Origin: Gerris lacustris
Lineage: Eukaryota; Arthropoda; Insecta; Hemiptera; Gerridae
Reading direction: 5' to 3'
Assembly: GCA_951217055.1 (NCBI GenBank)
Contig: OX578284.1
Location: forward strand, 17,473,187 to 17,537,186
DNA: 64,000 nt
Part shown: piece after piece, positions 23,497 to 34,425 of the stretch
How positions within the stretch are numbered: the stretch's first letter is position 1
Layout: the number at the start of each line of letters is the position of its first letter
Position numbers and translations under genes: made by a program
The notes under the pieces: model-generated
Seen by the model: only the letters and a program-made list of their open reading frames with translations
The model's database searches: none
Told to the model about the DNA's origin: nothing

Positions 23497-24016
23497 TTAA
23501 GCCTCGTCGGTTTCATCGGGTCCACAAGCATTGGTTTTCATCCTTTTTTTTAACCTACGGATGAACCCGGTCCAACACAAGTAGGATAATGTGAAGTTCG
23601 GATATATCTTTTTCTCATTGTCGTAGACAGACGCATTCCAGTAGATGCTTGAACGTCATTACTGATGTTCTGCCGTTGCAGAGAGGACTCAGTGTATTAT
23701 CAACTATTCCAATTTTATTTAATGTATTCTAGACTAGAGATAGTCATGTCCAGTTTTAACTCTGAAGCAAGCAACTCTTATTTTCCGTGGAAAATATGAA
23801 GGGATTCTTCCATTTGGTGTGATTAAGATTTCATACCTTTTCTTCTGATTTTAAAGTTATTTTTGTAGACTTGGTCCAGCTGGGTCTGGGTTTTTGTTTT
23901 ATTATTTTTTTGCCATATTTATAGTGGGTTTGACCTTGGTTTGGGGCAAGTGAGATGCTTCTTTAGCCAGATCATCGGCCACTTCGCTTCCACATATACG
24001 GTTTTCAAGCCAGTCA
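23497..24016 (-). pseudogene. LINE ORF2 3' end: RNase H tail plus zinc-knuckle region (Jockey/I-like)
   Basis: On the minus strand, from about 24012, one frame reads a typical RNase H end, with GSEVADDLAKEAS where families have GNE.AD.LAKEA. After stops and frame changes it continues as VKTGHDYL, then NKIGIVDNTLSPLCNGRTS and FKHLLEC, the CxxC..H....C tail of Jockey/I-group ORF2 proteins. The frame ends with PDETDEA and a stop at 23497-23499, a usual C-terminus for such elements. Upstream coding sequence is cut by the MITE at 24017. The A-rich, GAAAGAAGACAT-repeating stretch below 23460 is probably its 3' UTR. It is non-functional. Confidence 0.8.
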
Positions 24017-24235
24017 CACATTGAGACGGAGGCAACGCAGGGCAGGGCAGCACAGTTTTTTTTCAACCACAGAATATACGAGACCCTGCAATTGAGACTC
24101 CAGATCTACTAGATCTACTTATGGCATAGTACTGCTCAGCCCTGCTCTGCGTCTCAATTCGTACGGTTTCGTACATTTTTGTGGTACTAGAAAATAACTG
24201 TACTGGCCTGGCCTGCGTCACCTACGTCTCATTGT
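24017..24235. mobile_element. Small TIR element interrupting the LINE relic
   Basis: Inverted ends of about 38 bp: ATTGAGACGGAGGCAACGCA on the left, and on the complement of the right side ATGAGACGTAGGTGACGCA with a following CAGG-CAGG-CAG series. A partial third copy of the end lies inside at about 24128-24160 (complement of CTGCTCTGCGTCTCAATT). It has no coding capacity. The insertion cuts off the RNase H frame on its left. The superfamily is unresolved because no duplication is clear. Confidence 0.65.
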
Positions 24236-24239
24236 TCGC

Positions 24240-24945
24240 CCGGATTCATCCTTGGAATAAATATTTCATAAGGAAAAATAAAGGAATGGAGTGGTTACTC
24301 TATAAAGTTTACGGTTCATCAATATAATTTTTGAGTATAGCTTCTGTCACTAGGATTGACATTAGGATTATTTTATAAGTGCACAATGTATGTAAGATAG
24401 AACTGTAAAAGAAGTTGTTATATTATGCAACCTGTTAAAACTGCACGATACAGTAACTATAGACGCTTCTCATTGAAAAAAATTAAGTAACATACAGATA
24501 TTGTGAAATTAAAGGAATGATTGGTATAGCATAATCAGTAACAACTCTCAATAGTATTAACGTAATCCATAAATATTCTCTAATAAAGCATCTAATATGC
24601 GGAAAAAAGGAACGAATGAAAAATGTGCATACTACATCGAAAAGAGGCTTTGGGAAACGCATATTTATAAAATTATCTAACACGCTTGATGAAATACAAT
24701 AGAAATAAGAAATATAGGTTACATACAAACAAGTGTTAGTATATAGTATAAAAATATTAAATACATCGACGTAAGGAATAACATTAATTTTTTACACATA
24801 AATCAATGCAGCATTAATCAATCGTCTGATTCTGATTATTTTTAATTTTATTAAAAGAGTACATGAACTATATTACATAAAGTGTAAGCCTGTCTGTAGT
24901 CTGTGGTATGTGAAGTCAGCATTTAATATAATCGCCTATTTGTAC
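24240..24945. other. AT-rich spacer, no gene seen
   Basis: An 81-codon minus-strand frame at 24483-24728 lacks any motif. No repeat match was found. Confidence 0.4.
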
Positions 24946-24949
24946 ACCT

Positions 24950-25115
24950 GCAATATTACGTGAAATTAAAAAAGCTAGAATAATATGGGCAGGATATGAA
25001 GAAAGAGTAGCAAAGAAAACAAGATAACGCTGAGAGGGAAGCCACGGAAAAGTTAGATGGCGAACCACAGGAAAAATGGGAGGGTGTTGGAGATGGCGAG
25101 TGGCAGAAGACCGGA
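24950..25115 (+). pseudogene. Decayed LINE tail (RTE/CR1-like), fragment
   Basis: The plus strand reads IKKARIIWAGYEERVAKKTR, close to the IKxARLxWAGHVxRM tail motif of RTE/CR1-type reverse transcriptases. In a shifted frame it then reads GKPRKS with a following stop, where the family has GRPRxRW. Stops and frame changes show decay. The fragment is short, so the clade is uncertain. Confidence 0.5.
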
Positions 25116-25224
25116 GAATTGAAATCATTCATATATGATTATCCATGACCATATGAATGGGTAGGTATATTATACAACAAATAATCGATGATATTTTTAA
25201 CATAGCAGCTTTCAGCCTTCATTA

Positions 25225-25583
25225 AGGCGCGTCCACACTATACCGCGCAATGCCATTTGGCAAGGCTAAGCGGCAAAGCCAGATGGCACCACGAAAAAAT
25301 GCATCTGTCCACACTGCAACTGGCAAAATCAGTCGTGATTGAGGAGTTAGTAGTGGTGTCAGAAGGGGGATCGACGTTGGTAAGAAGTCAAGTGCAATGT
25401 TGCCGGGTGGCACGTCCACACTTTGCCATACGACTTCTTGCCATCTGGCTTTCTGTGATCCGGACCGACAATCGTCGGGTTCGGCTTGGCATGTCAAGTG
25501 GCAAATGCCAAGGGAGACGTCCAACGTCCACATTACAATTGGCAATGCAATTCCTTGCCATTTGGCATAGTGTGGACGCGCTT
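25225..25583. mobile_element. 359-bp MITE, PIF/Harbinger-like, TTA duplication
   Basis: The TIR begins AGGCGCGTCCACACTA on the left. The complement of the right end reads AAGCGCGTCCACACTA. Both are flanked by TTA (25222-25224 and 25584-25586). The interior repeats TTGCCA/TGGCAA motifs in both orientations. This keeps frames open on both strands (up to 118 codons), but these are composition effects and not genes. TWA duplications are the hallmark of PIF/Harbinger. There is no transposase, so the assignment is by ends only. Confidence 0.75.
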
Positions 25584-25589
25584 TTAGAA

Positions 25590-25955
25590 CTTAGAACCAT
25601 CATCAATTATTAGTCCTAACTAAGTTTTTGAGGAATGACCCACGGAATGAACTTCTAATAAATTAATAACCTTGCGAGATGAACTGATAAGTAAATTTTG
25701 GATTTGGATTTGGATTTAATTTACCTTTATTGAATAAAAAAAATACAACATATTAATACATAATAATATTCCATTACATCGAGTTATCTTTTTTGATGAT
25801 TTAACAATTTAATACTACATTAGGTTATCTCTCCACTAGAGAACATGGAGTCCTGAGCTGTGGAGAGAGAGTTTACACAGTTTGTTATGTATATTACACT
25901 GTACAACAATAATTATTTTAAAAGAATTAATTAGTTATTTTACATAATTATATAT
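25590..25955. other. Spacer
   Basis: A short GGATTT repeat lies at about 25698-25716, and an inverted CTCTCCA pair at about 25831-25870. Nothing is called. Confidence 0.4.
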
Positions 25956-25960
25956 TTAAA

Positions 25961-26125
25961 AGAAGAAACCGCGGTCGACCTACGAAAAACTGGAATGAAG
26001 AGATGTGGGAAACGTGTGGTGGTGAAACATGGGCCCGAGTAGCGTTATGCAGATCGGAATGGAAACGTCTAGGCAAAGTCCACTATGATGTCCACCTAAT
26101 GGAAAAACGCATTCCACTGTTCTAA
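25961..26125 (+). pseudogene. LINE ORF2 C-terminus (RGRP tail), truncated
   Basis: Fifty-four codons plus stop read a characteristic LINE tail: RGRPTKNWNEEM, then ETCGGETWARVA and CRSEWKRLGKVHY. This matches the RGRPxxxW...W..A..R.EW..LG..Y layout of RTE/CR1/L2-type ORF2 proteins. It is open and ends in TAA at 26123-26125. Sequence upstream is unrelated AT-rich DNA, as expected for 5'-truncated target-primed insertion. The (ATT)n tail at 26185 fits its 3' end. Confidence 0.8.
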
Positions 26126-26184
26126 GTCTTCCAACATTACATAATATAACCTTAAACAATCCTCAGCATTCGCTGATTTTACGC

Positions 26185-26226
<42 letters not shown>
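26185..26226 (+). repeat. (ATT)n microsatellite, probable LINE 3' tail
   Basis: About 14 ATT/TAT units follow the LINE stop codon by roughly 60 bp. RTE/CR1-group LINEs commonly end in short microsatellites rather than poly-A. Confidence 0.8.
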
Positions 26227-26229
<3 letters not shown>

Positions 26230-26230
<1 letters not shown>

Positions 26231-27678
26231 TTATTTAATTTTTTTACATACAATTTTTTTAAAAAAATTACAAATGAAGCAATTAAGTAGGTTTCCGCGG
26301 CTAGATATAGGTACCTTCGACCTTAACCTAAAATAAATATCTTTAAGATCCCCACCTTAAGGGATTATAAGTCTGGAGTGTCGATGCTACTACTGGAAGT
26401 ATCTTAAAGGGTCTAGAGTCTAGAAAGTAGAACATTGATTCATCTTTAAGCAACAACAAATTAATACTTAATACAACAATTTATTGATAAGGGCAATAAC
26501 AAGATTTTTGATAAACCTAACTATTTGAAACTGTACCCTGTAAAAATAAATATTTTTTTACAGTTTAGAATTGTAGAAAGTTAATTTATAAATCATTTTT
26601 AATTCATTTATATAAACTGGATTTCAGGCTACCATTGTATAACATTTAGAGTATTTGATAATTATATAATAAACATTTTGCATTACTCGTCATGTATTCA
26701 TATGGATGTGAAATAAAAGCCTGATAATAGATAATAAATAATATAGTTTTTATTATAAGTATAAACAAAAACACCTAATAACAGAAAAGATAAACAATGT
26801 TGGTTAAATCATACTAACTTTTATATACATACCGACTGACTGACCTAATTGTAAAAAAAAATTAATAGGAATATTGATAAATGAATATTAAATATATAAT
26901 GATAATTTTACAGTACTACTAAAACGATTAAAGGTGGAAAAATACAAACATACTATCAAAAAGCCTACTAAGATACATTTTAAACAATGGGATGAAAAGT
27001 AATTATAAATATTAATCAGGCAGGAAAAGAACCCATAATCAATTTAACCTATTTCATTCCATTCAACAAATGTAAATATATTTTTTTTAAAAAAAAAGGA
27101 TGCGAAAATTAAAATAAAAAGGAATTGACTATAGAACTGAATGAGAATAAACATTGGATATCAACACCTTCTTAGATTTTTAATAGCTTTAATGAGATAT
27201 TTACATAACATATTTACATGTGTTGATTATATTATATTGTCTGGGAGATTTTAAATGAAGTACAAGTTCTAAAAAAAAGATGTCTGCACTCTTGTATAAC
27301 TCTATCACAGTATAATTATAATTATTATTTTTTAACTTTTTCATGTTTGAAATGTATTATAATATTAAAACATAGTATTTTAAAAGCGCAAAATTGTGCG
27401 TTTAGTTTGAATTTTATGATTTTGTTTTGTTTATGACACCTGTACAGGATTGTTTAAGTATGGCATTTCATTATTTTTTATTCAATATATCTAAAACTAT
27501 TTATTTTTTTCTCCGAATAGTGGCTTACATATTACATAGTTAAATGTAATTAAATAGACTACAATTCACAAATATTTTTTTTAAAATCGTTGTAACTCTA
27601 TTAGTGAATTGTTGTATTAACGATTATTCGTGAAAAAATGACGAGTTTTTAACGGAAAGCGCCCCTAAATTTAGAGTA
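26230..27678. other. AT-rich spacer, no gene seen
   Basis: No frame, repeat or RNA-like fold was recognised. Confidence 0.45.
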
Positions 27679-28205
27679 AATAGTATATTATGTTACTAGG
27701 CTGTGAAGTGAGTTTTTTCTTTACCGCGGCAATTACATTTACTGTCGAGCGAAGCGAGACAGTAAATATTGCCAAGGTAAAGAAAAAACACTTCACAGTC
27801 GCGTAGCATATGCTATTTTTTCCGATGTAGCAGACAATGAAAAAACATTAAATATTAATCACTAATCAATATATAATAATAACAAATATTAGTACATACT
27901 TAAGACTTAAAAAAAGAAACCTTAAAAAGAGGTTACACTATAAGAAAAGATAAATAAAACGCATTGACATCTAGCGGATTTTAATCGTACTAGAAGCACT
28001 TCTACAAAGACTGCAGCGGTACTAACGGAAGTTTTGACAACTACCCGCCGGACATAAAAAATCTTTTAGTTCCTAGGACGTAAAAGATTTTTTCTTTACA
28101 GCTAGGAGTAATGAAAAGATTTTTTAAGTCCACGTAATGAAAAAATGGATTTTAGCTATGTCTTTTAGGCTCTAAAGTTACTATTTCACAGCCTACCACG
28201 GAAAA
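27679..28205 (+). mobile_element. Hairpin-capped element, family 2, copy 1
   Basis: 527 bp, closely matching 56238-56767. The left end is a palindrome (about 27681-27740 with 27764-27824) whose arms include TTCTTTACC and GGTAAAGAA. Its tip is ACTGTC, then GA-GC-GAA-GC-GA, then GACAGT. Right after the palindrome comes TTTTTTCCGATGTAG, and the right end of the element is the near-complement CTACCACGGAAAA. An internal GGCTGTGAA/TTCACAGCC pair also links the two termini. No coding frame was found. The two copies differ at only a few positions, so the family was active fairly recently. Confidence 0.8.
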
Positions 28206-28395
28206 AATGTATTTCCTCAATATCTCAATTTCATCTTAATCAGTTCAGTAGTTAAGACTCCACGGATCTAAACAAACGACAGACAGATATGTTTCAAATG
28301 ATGACTAGAGAAGTTAATAGAATTTTATATTATCATTAATAAACGCATTTCGACATTTCATATCATTGTCAATGTTGTGTTATCATAGTAAGAGT

Positions 28396-28784
28396 CAAGG
28401 GCGGCTCCAGAGTAGACTTTTAAAAAGGGATGGGCATGGGCATACCGGGGGGTTCGTGTTCGGGTGTCATGGAATATCTCCAACCATCGGGGGTCCAGCA
28501 ATTCAAGCCGTTTCTTTTCCTTTGGCATACACCGTTTTATTTTTCTGTCAGCTGGCACTCCATGCATAGTTTTTTATCTACAAGTTTCTTGACTACGGTA
28601 TGGCTCTGATGTTACTATAAATTCTTCTTTTTGAATAGAGGAGGTAAATATTGTCGAGGTAGAACTACATATTATTAAAACACTATGAAAATAATGGACG
28701 CTAAACACAAAACTACTAAACTGTAGAGTGACTATAAAAAATCTTGTAATAGAAAAAAATCTCGGGGGGGGGGGGGCACCACTG
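28396..28784. mobile_element. hAT-like non-autonomous element, degenerate ends
   Basis: The left end is CAAGGGCGGCTCCAGA. The complement of the right end starts CAGTGGTGCCCCCC. Flanks GTAAGAGT (28388-28395) and GCAAGAGT (28785-28792) match at seven of eight bases, as for an aged 8-bp hAT duplication. A G-run lies next to the right TIR. Frames at 28358-28569 on both strands cover its GC-rich left half but have no recognised domain. Confidence 0.5.
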
Positions 28785-28799
28785 GCAAGAGTAAGATCT

Positions 28800-29070
28800 C
28801 TACTAGCTAAATATCTTACAAACTCTTAAGACTAAAACTAACAGTACAAGGTTGAGATTGACTAAGGCTGTATGCGGTTTGATATGGATTAAGGAAGGAA
28901 CCAAAGGTAAGGGGTATGAAGTGAAGATGCAAGGCAGAACCCAGTATAGGTAAAACAACTCAGGTATAACAATTTGTGTTTTAACAGCTTATAGAAAAAC
29001 AATAAATGCCTTATATTACTACAACGATAATTATACTTAAAAATAATAAACTTTTTTATTGGTTTTACAA
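28800..29070. other. AT-rich spacer
   Basis: Nothing recognised. Confidence 0.4.
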
Positions 29071-29074
29071 GAGC

Positions 29075-29400
29075 TATTTTTTAAAAACTACTTTTTTAAA
29101 TTCTGGTTGTTTTAAAAACTACTTTTTTTAAACTCTGGTTGTTTTAAAAACTACTTTTTTTTAATTCTGGTTGTTTTAAAATCCTTTTTTTTAATTCTGA
29201 TTGTTTTAAAAACTACTTTTTTAACTTAATGTCTTTTAAAAACCTTATTTTCTATTAACTCATGTGTTTTACAAACCATTTCTATTAACTCATGTGTTTT
29301 ACAAACTATACTTTTTTAACTCAAGGCCCTTAAAACGTGAAATCAAATTTATTAATTAATATAGAATTTTTACGCCATCACATCATTTTCTATTTATATA
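29075..29400 (-). repeat. Tandem array grown inside a family C end fragment
   Basis: About six diverged 35-40 bp units of TTTTAAAAACTACTTTTTT followed by CTCTGGTTG. This corresponds to the TTTTTAAAAACCACTTTTTT segment plus ACTCAGG of family C. The stretch then runs into CCCTTAAAACGTGAAATC and ACGCCATCAC, which are the following family C bases. A single family C segment has therefore been amplified locally. Confidence 0.65.
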
Positions 29401-30396
29401 TTACTACGTACACGAGGAAATAAAAACAAAAGAGGGAAAATTACATAATATTAAAAGACAATAAAACAAATTCCTTGATTAGCGTAATCTTATTATGTCA
29501 AAAAACATTAAAACTTTCTGACCAAAAACACGTATTATTTATGAAATCGCTATAGCAGTTATTAAATAAATTGTGACATATTTCCTTATCTTTTATTTCC
29601 ATTGGTATAAATATCTAAATTCGAACAATCGAAAAAAGATTTGTAATAAAAATATTATTTCGCATAACAAAATTTAGGAACAAGAGAAATAAAGAGCTCA
29701 AGAATTTTTACTTGCAAGAAAACAATGTTAATAGTAGATTTTTTTTGGGCCAAAAATGTAATGAAAATACAAACAACGTGAAAAAATCCACGAAAACAAT
29801 AACTCACGCTATTGAAATAATGCTTTATAAAAGGCGACAAGAAAATAAACTATGGGAGAAATGTGAAGCAATATTCCCATGATTTAAATTCGATAAGAAA
29901 GAGAAAATATTTTTTGTAATTTTTGTCTACATTCTTACTTATGGTTGAGTGAAATAACTCAACAGGACAAGGAGTTAAGGAATTAAGATTTGCGATTACG
30001 TCTAAGATCTATTTTGTAATGACACGTTCGTGAGAATTTGTCACAGGAGTACAAATAAATAGTTCAAGAGTAAAAAATCTCAGAGTTATTGAAATAATAA
30101 ATATAGATATAAACTACTATTGCACTCGATTTCAACACTGATATACCAGTATTATATGAAGCTAAAGGGTAAATTTTAATTATACCTTTATCTTTAATTA
30201 CGTTACATAGTGGACGCAATGGAAAAATTATTTTTATAAATATAATACCTTATCTTCAGAAATACATAATCTATGAAAGCTGCAGCTTTATTTGGAAAAT
30301 GGGTTGAACATTTATTTCAAAATGTTTACCTTATAAACAAGTAAAGGTAATAAAAATCGTGTAATAATGATTATAAATAATAAGTTTCAAGATAAA
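29401..30396. other. AT-rich spacer, no gene seen
   Basis: No coding or repeat signal. Confidence 0.4.
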
Positions 30397-30988
30397 AAGA
30401 ACTTTTTATATGTTGAATCGTATGTAATGTTGATAATATAATTGTTATTGTTATATAATATATAATGTTAGTGAAAAAAAAAAAAAATAGTTCCAAATTT
30501 ATTTACTTCACGTAAATGACTACCATCTAGAGAGCTGATCTTAAACCTATAAAAGGACAAATCTTTGTACAACGGATCTCCCCAACACCAAATCTAAACC
30601 GTGCAATCGATATATTTGAAATAATATAATCGATAAATAATATAATCGATATATTTCATGTTTTGCTGTCATTCAATGTTTATCTCTTATTTATAAAAAT
30701 CACAAATTTGAAACCCGTCAAAATGAAGATTGGAAATATGGGACATGGCAAAACAAATAAAATAACTTGCGGATTTTTTTAACTAACTTTCCATACAGCA
30801 AAATTTGCTGAAAACCAAATGGCTAAAAGTATTAAAATAATGCATTGTCGTCGTGTTCTGAGCTATGCTAAAAGTTTCAAATGTCTAGCTATTCGAGAAG
30901 TTAGTTAGAAATCGATTGCCAGACTTGTACCGGACAAACAAACAAACAAGAAAGCAAGCTAATAAAAAAGTAGTAAAAACGTAGTAAT
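30397..30988 (+). repeat. Dispersed repeat family B, internally deleted copy
   Basis: It matches 6228-7425 at both ends but lacks about 600 bp of its middle. It ends in the same ACAAACAAACAAACAAGAAA run followed by GCAAGCTAATAAAA. An (A)14 run at about 30477-30490 is a slippage change in this copy. Confidence 0.7.
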
Positions 30989-31037
30989 ATAATAAACCTA
31001 GATTGTGAAAGATGAAGTGTTCGATTCAGTTATTTTT

Positions 31038-31112
31038 ATAATAAAATGTTCAATAATAATTAAATGTAACTACGAAAACTCTAAACAACTAATAAATGGA
31101 AAACACATCAGA
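31038..31112 (+). repeat. Family C end fragment
   Basis: About 75 bp (TTCAATAATAATTAAATGTA through CTAATAAATGGAAAACAC) matches the distal end of family C at 38497-38556. The rest of the element is absent. Confidence 0.65.
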
Positions 31113-32975
31113 AAGTTTAGTACTAGTTGGACAGATTTTTTGTGAGGTATTTCTGTGCGAACGCAAAGACGCAGTTTAAGGCGTGTAATGACTGGCATTA
31201 CGAGTATATACACACATATTATATGCACTCGTATTTATCATATTAGGTTCTAAGTAGGATATGTTTATATTTATTATTATTATATTTTTCTGTTTGTAAT
31301 CATTGTCCTATGTCATTAACCAGGATGTTTGTACTTATAATTAACAATGTTTTTACAACGTGTAAACAGACAAGGAGCTAATAAACAAGAGCAGAACATG
31401 TTGCTTCACATCTACAGAATTTTAGAAAGTTAACCTTCAGTCACCTGAGACTACTTCGGCATTTCCTATGACTAACGTGACAATCGGTCTTGAAGACAAG
31501 AAAATTGCGTAGAAATACTAATTCTAAGGAGAAAACAGTAGTGCCTCTAATAGATATCCACTTCATGTCAACAGTAATTAGTTTTTAAAATTAAAATGTA
31601 CTTATAAGCCTATAACTATTTTCTCTTCAACAACTGTCTTAATTTCCGTTCTTCAAATTAGCATTATTGTTCTATACAAGGTTCTTTTAAATGGATCCTC
31701 TGAACTGAACGGCGATGTAGAAAAGTTTCTCCCTACCACCAAATCAAAACAGACAGACTCACAGAAGGTATAAAAGTTTGCTTATAAAGTGGTTCTGGAA
31801 TAAACATTTTCGATTCATATTCTGGAAACGCTCTTAAAAGCCGCATTCTGAAAATAACTTTATGTTAACCTTAACTCCACACATGTCAGAACGAAAATTT
31901 GTTATTTCGATTTTCGTTCCCATAAGCCGAATATTACGTTTAAATTCTGGCACTCTTATGTGTGGTGTGGTGTGCAATGGGCAGACTGGGCGTTTGCCTA
32001 GGTCGCCAAAATGTTGTGAAAAGGGAAGAAAGGAAGCAAACATCGAAAATGTTTGGCTTTTGGGGGATCGAAAACTTCTATACTATTTAACAGGTTATTG
32101 ACCACTTATTATGAACTAAAAAATGTATAATTATGAGAGATTGGTCTATTAATATAAAAACAACACATATCACACAAGCTTTCGAGCCTTACTTGACTCC
32201 GTCCTTGACTTGACTCTACAACTTATTGGCTATATTGATAAAAATAAAAACACGAAAACAGTGAGGTTTAAGTTGTAAGACAGGTTATAAACAGTGCTGT
32301 CAATGAGTTTTTAAAGAAAAGAAAACTATACAAAGATTTACAAATCAAGGCTCTCTTCTTTCCTTCCTTATCCAATATGCACCTATATTATAATACATTC
32401 ATATTTTATAATAAAAAAAACTCACTGATTTTTTATTATTATTTTTAATCAATATTTTTTTCATATATTAATAGACCCAATCCCTCATAATTAAATAACT
32501 TCTATATCTATTAATATGGTTTGATGTTCATTATGTATAAATACCACTATTACTTTAACTTAATATAGCCAAGCCGATTAAAGATCGTCAACAAATCCCT
32601 AGCTTGTAAATTATCCTGTAGCAGATAATGTTTTGATAACATAAATGTTTGAATGACAACGATGGACCTTCTCTTAAAAAAAAACTTTTTTGTTTTTTTT
32701 AAAAATAAATTAAAAAAACCACAATAGGAAATGGTTAGATAAAAACCTAATTTTAATTACTTCTATTGATTATTTAATTTAATTAATGGCAATGAACTGA
32801 CCTATAATCATGTGATTTTTAGTAAACTGATATATAATAAGCAGTTCATTGGTAATAACCTAGTCTGTATTAAACATCAGCTTTCGTAGTTTGACCACAA
32901 ACATATAACATATCATTTTTTACCCGTGTTTAATTCAATAAAAATTCTAGCTTAAAAAAAATAAATCTCGGTCAT
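31113..32975. other. Spacer with one GC-richer patch
   Basis: At 31870-32050 there is an inverted pair GAACGAAAAT/ATTTTCGTTC, CCACACAT in both orientations, and a GGCAGACTGGGCGTTTGCC segment. Overlapping frames on both strands (up to 79 codons) reflect this symmetry. A small decayed TIR element is likely but the ends are not resolved. The rest is AT-rich. Confidence 0.35.
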
Positions 32976-33300
32976 TATTCTAGATGAGTAGTGGAGTCAC
33001 TTAATCAGTAATGAAGAAAGACGCCTCTCCACTAAAGTAACTTTTTTAGATGAGCAATGGAGTCACTTGATAAGTAATAAAGAAAGACGCCTCTCCACAA
33101 AAGTAACTTTTTTAGATGAGCAGTGGAGTCACTTGATTAATAATAAAGAAAGACGCCTCTCCACAAAAGTAACTTTTTTAGATGAGCAATGGAGTCACTT
33201 GATAAGTAATAAAGAAAGACGCCTCTCCACAAAAGTAACTTTTTTTTTAGATGAGCAGTAGAGTCACTTGATTAGTAATAAAGAAAGACGCCTCTCCACA
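32976..33300 (+). repeat. 66-bp tandem array, five units
   Basis: The anchor GAGTCACTT starts at 32994, 33060, 33126, 33192 and 33261. Each unit contains AAAGAAAGACGCCTCTCCAC followed by AAAGTAACTTTTTTAGATGAG. Since 66 is divisible by three, a 64-codon frame (33067-33261) stays open but only repeats a 22-residue block. The unit is a copy of the left inverted repeat of the adjoining foldback element. Confidence 0.92.
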
Positions 33301-33497
33301 AAAGTAACTTTATTATACAAAGCCGACTTTCAAGCACTAGTGGTGATCTTCAGTACTTCAGTGTCAGTGCTGGAGAGACGAGTCGAAATGTATAAAGTTT
33401 ATTTCTCAATACATTTCGACTCGTCTATTTACTCTAGCAGTAAAAAGCCGCAATTTACAATAAAGTTACTTTAATGGAGGGACGTCTTTCTTTATTT
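33275..33497. mobile_element. Foldback element with long TIRs and inner palindrome
   Basis: The left terminus (AATAAAGAAAGACGCCTCTC and on through AAAGTAACTTTATT) is mirrored at the right (complement of about 33445-33497) over roughly 50 bp. Inside, GACGAGTCGAAATGTAT and its exact complement (about 33379-33425) form a second stem. There is no coding capacity. Its left arm is the repeated unit of the array at 32976-33300. Confidence 0.7.
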
Positions 33498-33499
33498 TT

Positions 33500-34425
33500 A
33501 AATTTCTGTAACTTATTTTTCATTTATATTTTATGTAAGTTATTTTTAGAATAGTGCAAACAATTGTATGAATCAAATTCAAATACATATGTAGTATAGT
33601 TGATCAATTATAATCTTCATTAATTATGATTAACAGGACATATGATGACTTAATATCACAACCGGCCTTGTGAGGTTGGTAGTGACCGGTCTTACAAAGC
33701 TTGGACTATATTCCTAGATTAGAAAGGAGGTCAATTTCAGGAGCTTAACGCTAGCAAAATAAGCTGTACTTCATTTCAAAATACCAAAGAGGTCAAAAAC
33801 TTTATTATGTATCTTAATTAAATATTAGCTAATATTATGAACCATTTATTAAGAGATTCATTAAAATTTTGATATCACTAACATACATAATGAATTATAT
33901 TTCTTAAATCAGCTTAGAACTGTGGTGACCTTATAAATGCCTGCATATTGTTGTTATTATACATTATACAGGGTTTTTGTGTGATAATTTGTAAACATTT
34001 TACTCTTTAAATATTATGAGTAATTTTTACGAAATCCTCGTAGAAAACTAGAAAAAAAGCTATATGGTCTTTGAATAAATAAATATAGGAGTACATTAAA
34101 CAAATAACTTGAAGAAGTAATAAATATCAACAAATACTCCAAAAGCTCATTTCATGTATTAATTTTTCACATCGGCGAAAGAAAGTATAAAGTTAATTCA
34201 ACCCAATCAAAAGATAATTTGGTTTAAAAAAAAATAATCATGGATCACACAATTACAGTAATGAGATTATTATTTTCAAGGGAATTTTAGATTGATCTCT
34301 GATTATACAAAAATTAACTGATCTAATGAGATCAGTGAACTTCACAATCGCTTTTGATTTGTTTCTACACAATCTATGGGCAATTAATAACAATCTAATC
34401 GATATTTGCTATGTTTTTACTATAT
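33500..34425. other. AT-rich spacer, no gene seen
   Basis: A small inverted CCGG-containing motif lies near 33661-33690. Nothing else was found. Confidence 0.4.

Noticed and set aside
25222..25613. Overlapping frames of 72-118 codons on both strands
   Set aside because: They cover a MITE whose interior is built of complementary TGGCA/TTGCC words, so frames open on both strands for composition reasons.
31834..32101. Paired frames on both strands
   Set aside because: Explained by inverted repeats around 31877-31965. No protein family is recognised.
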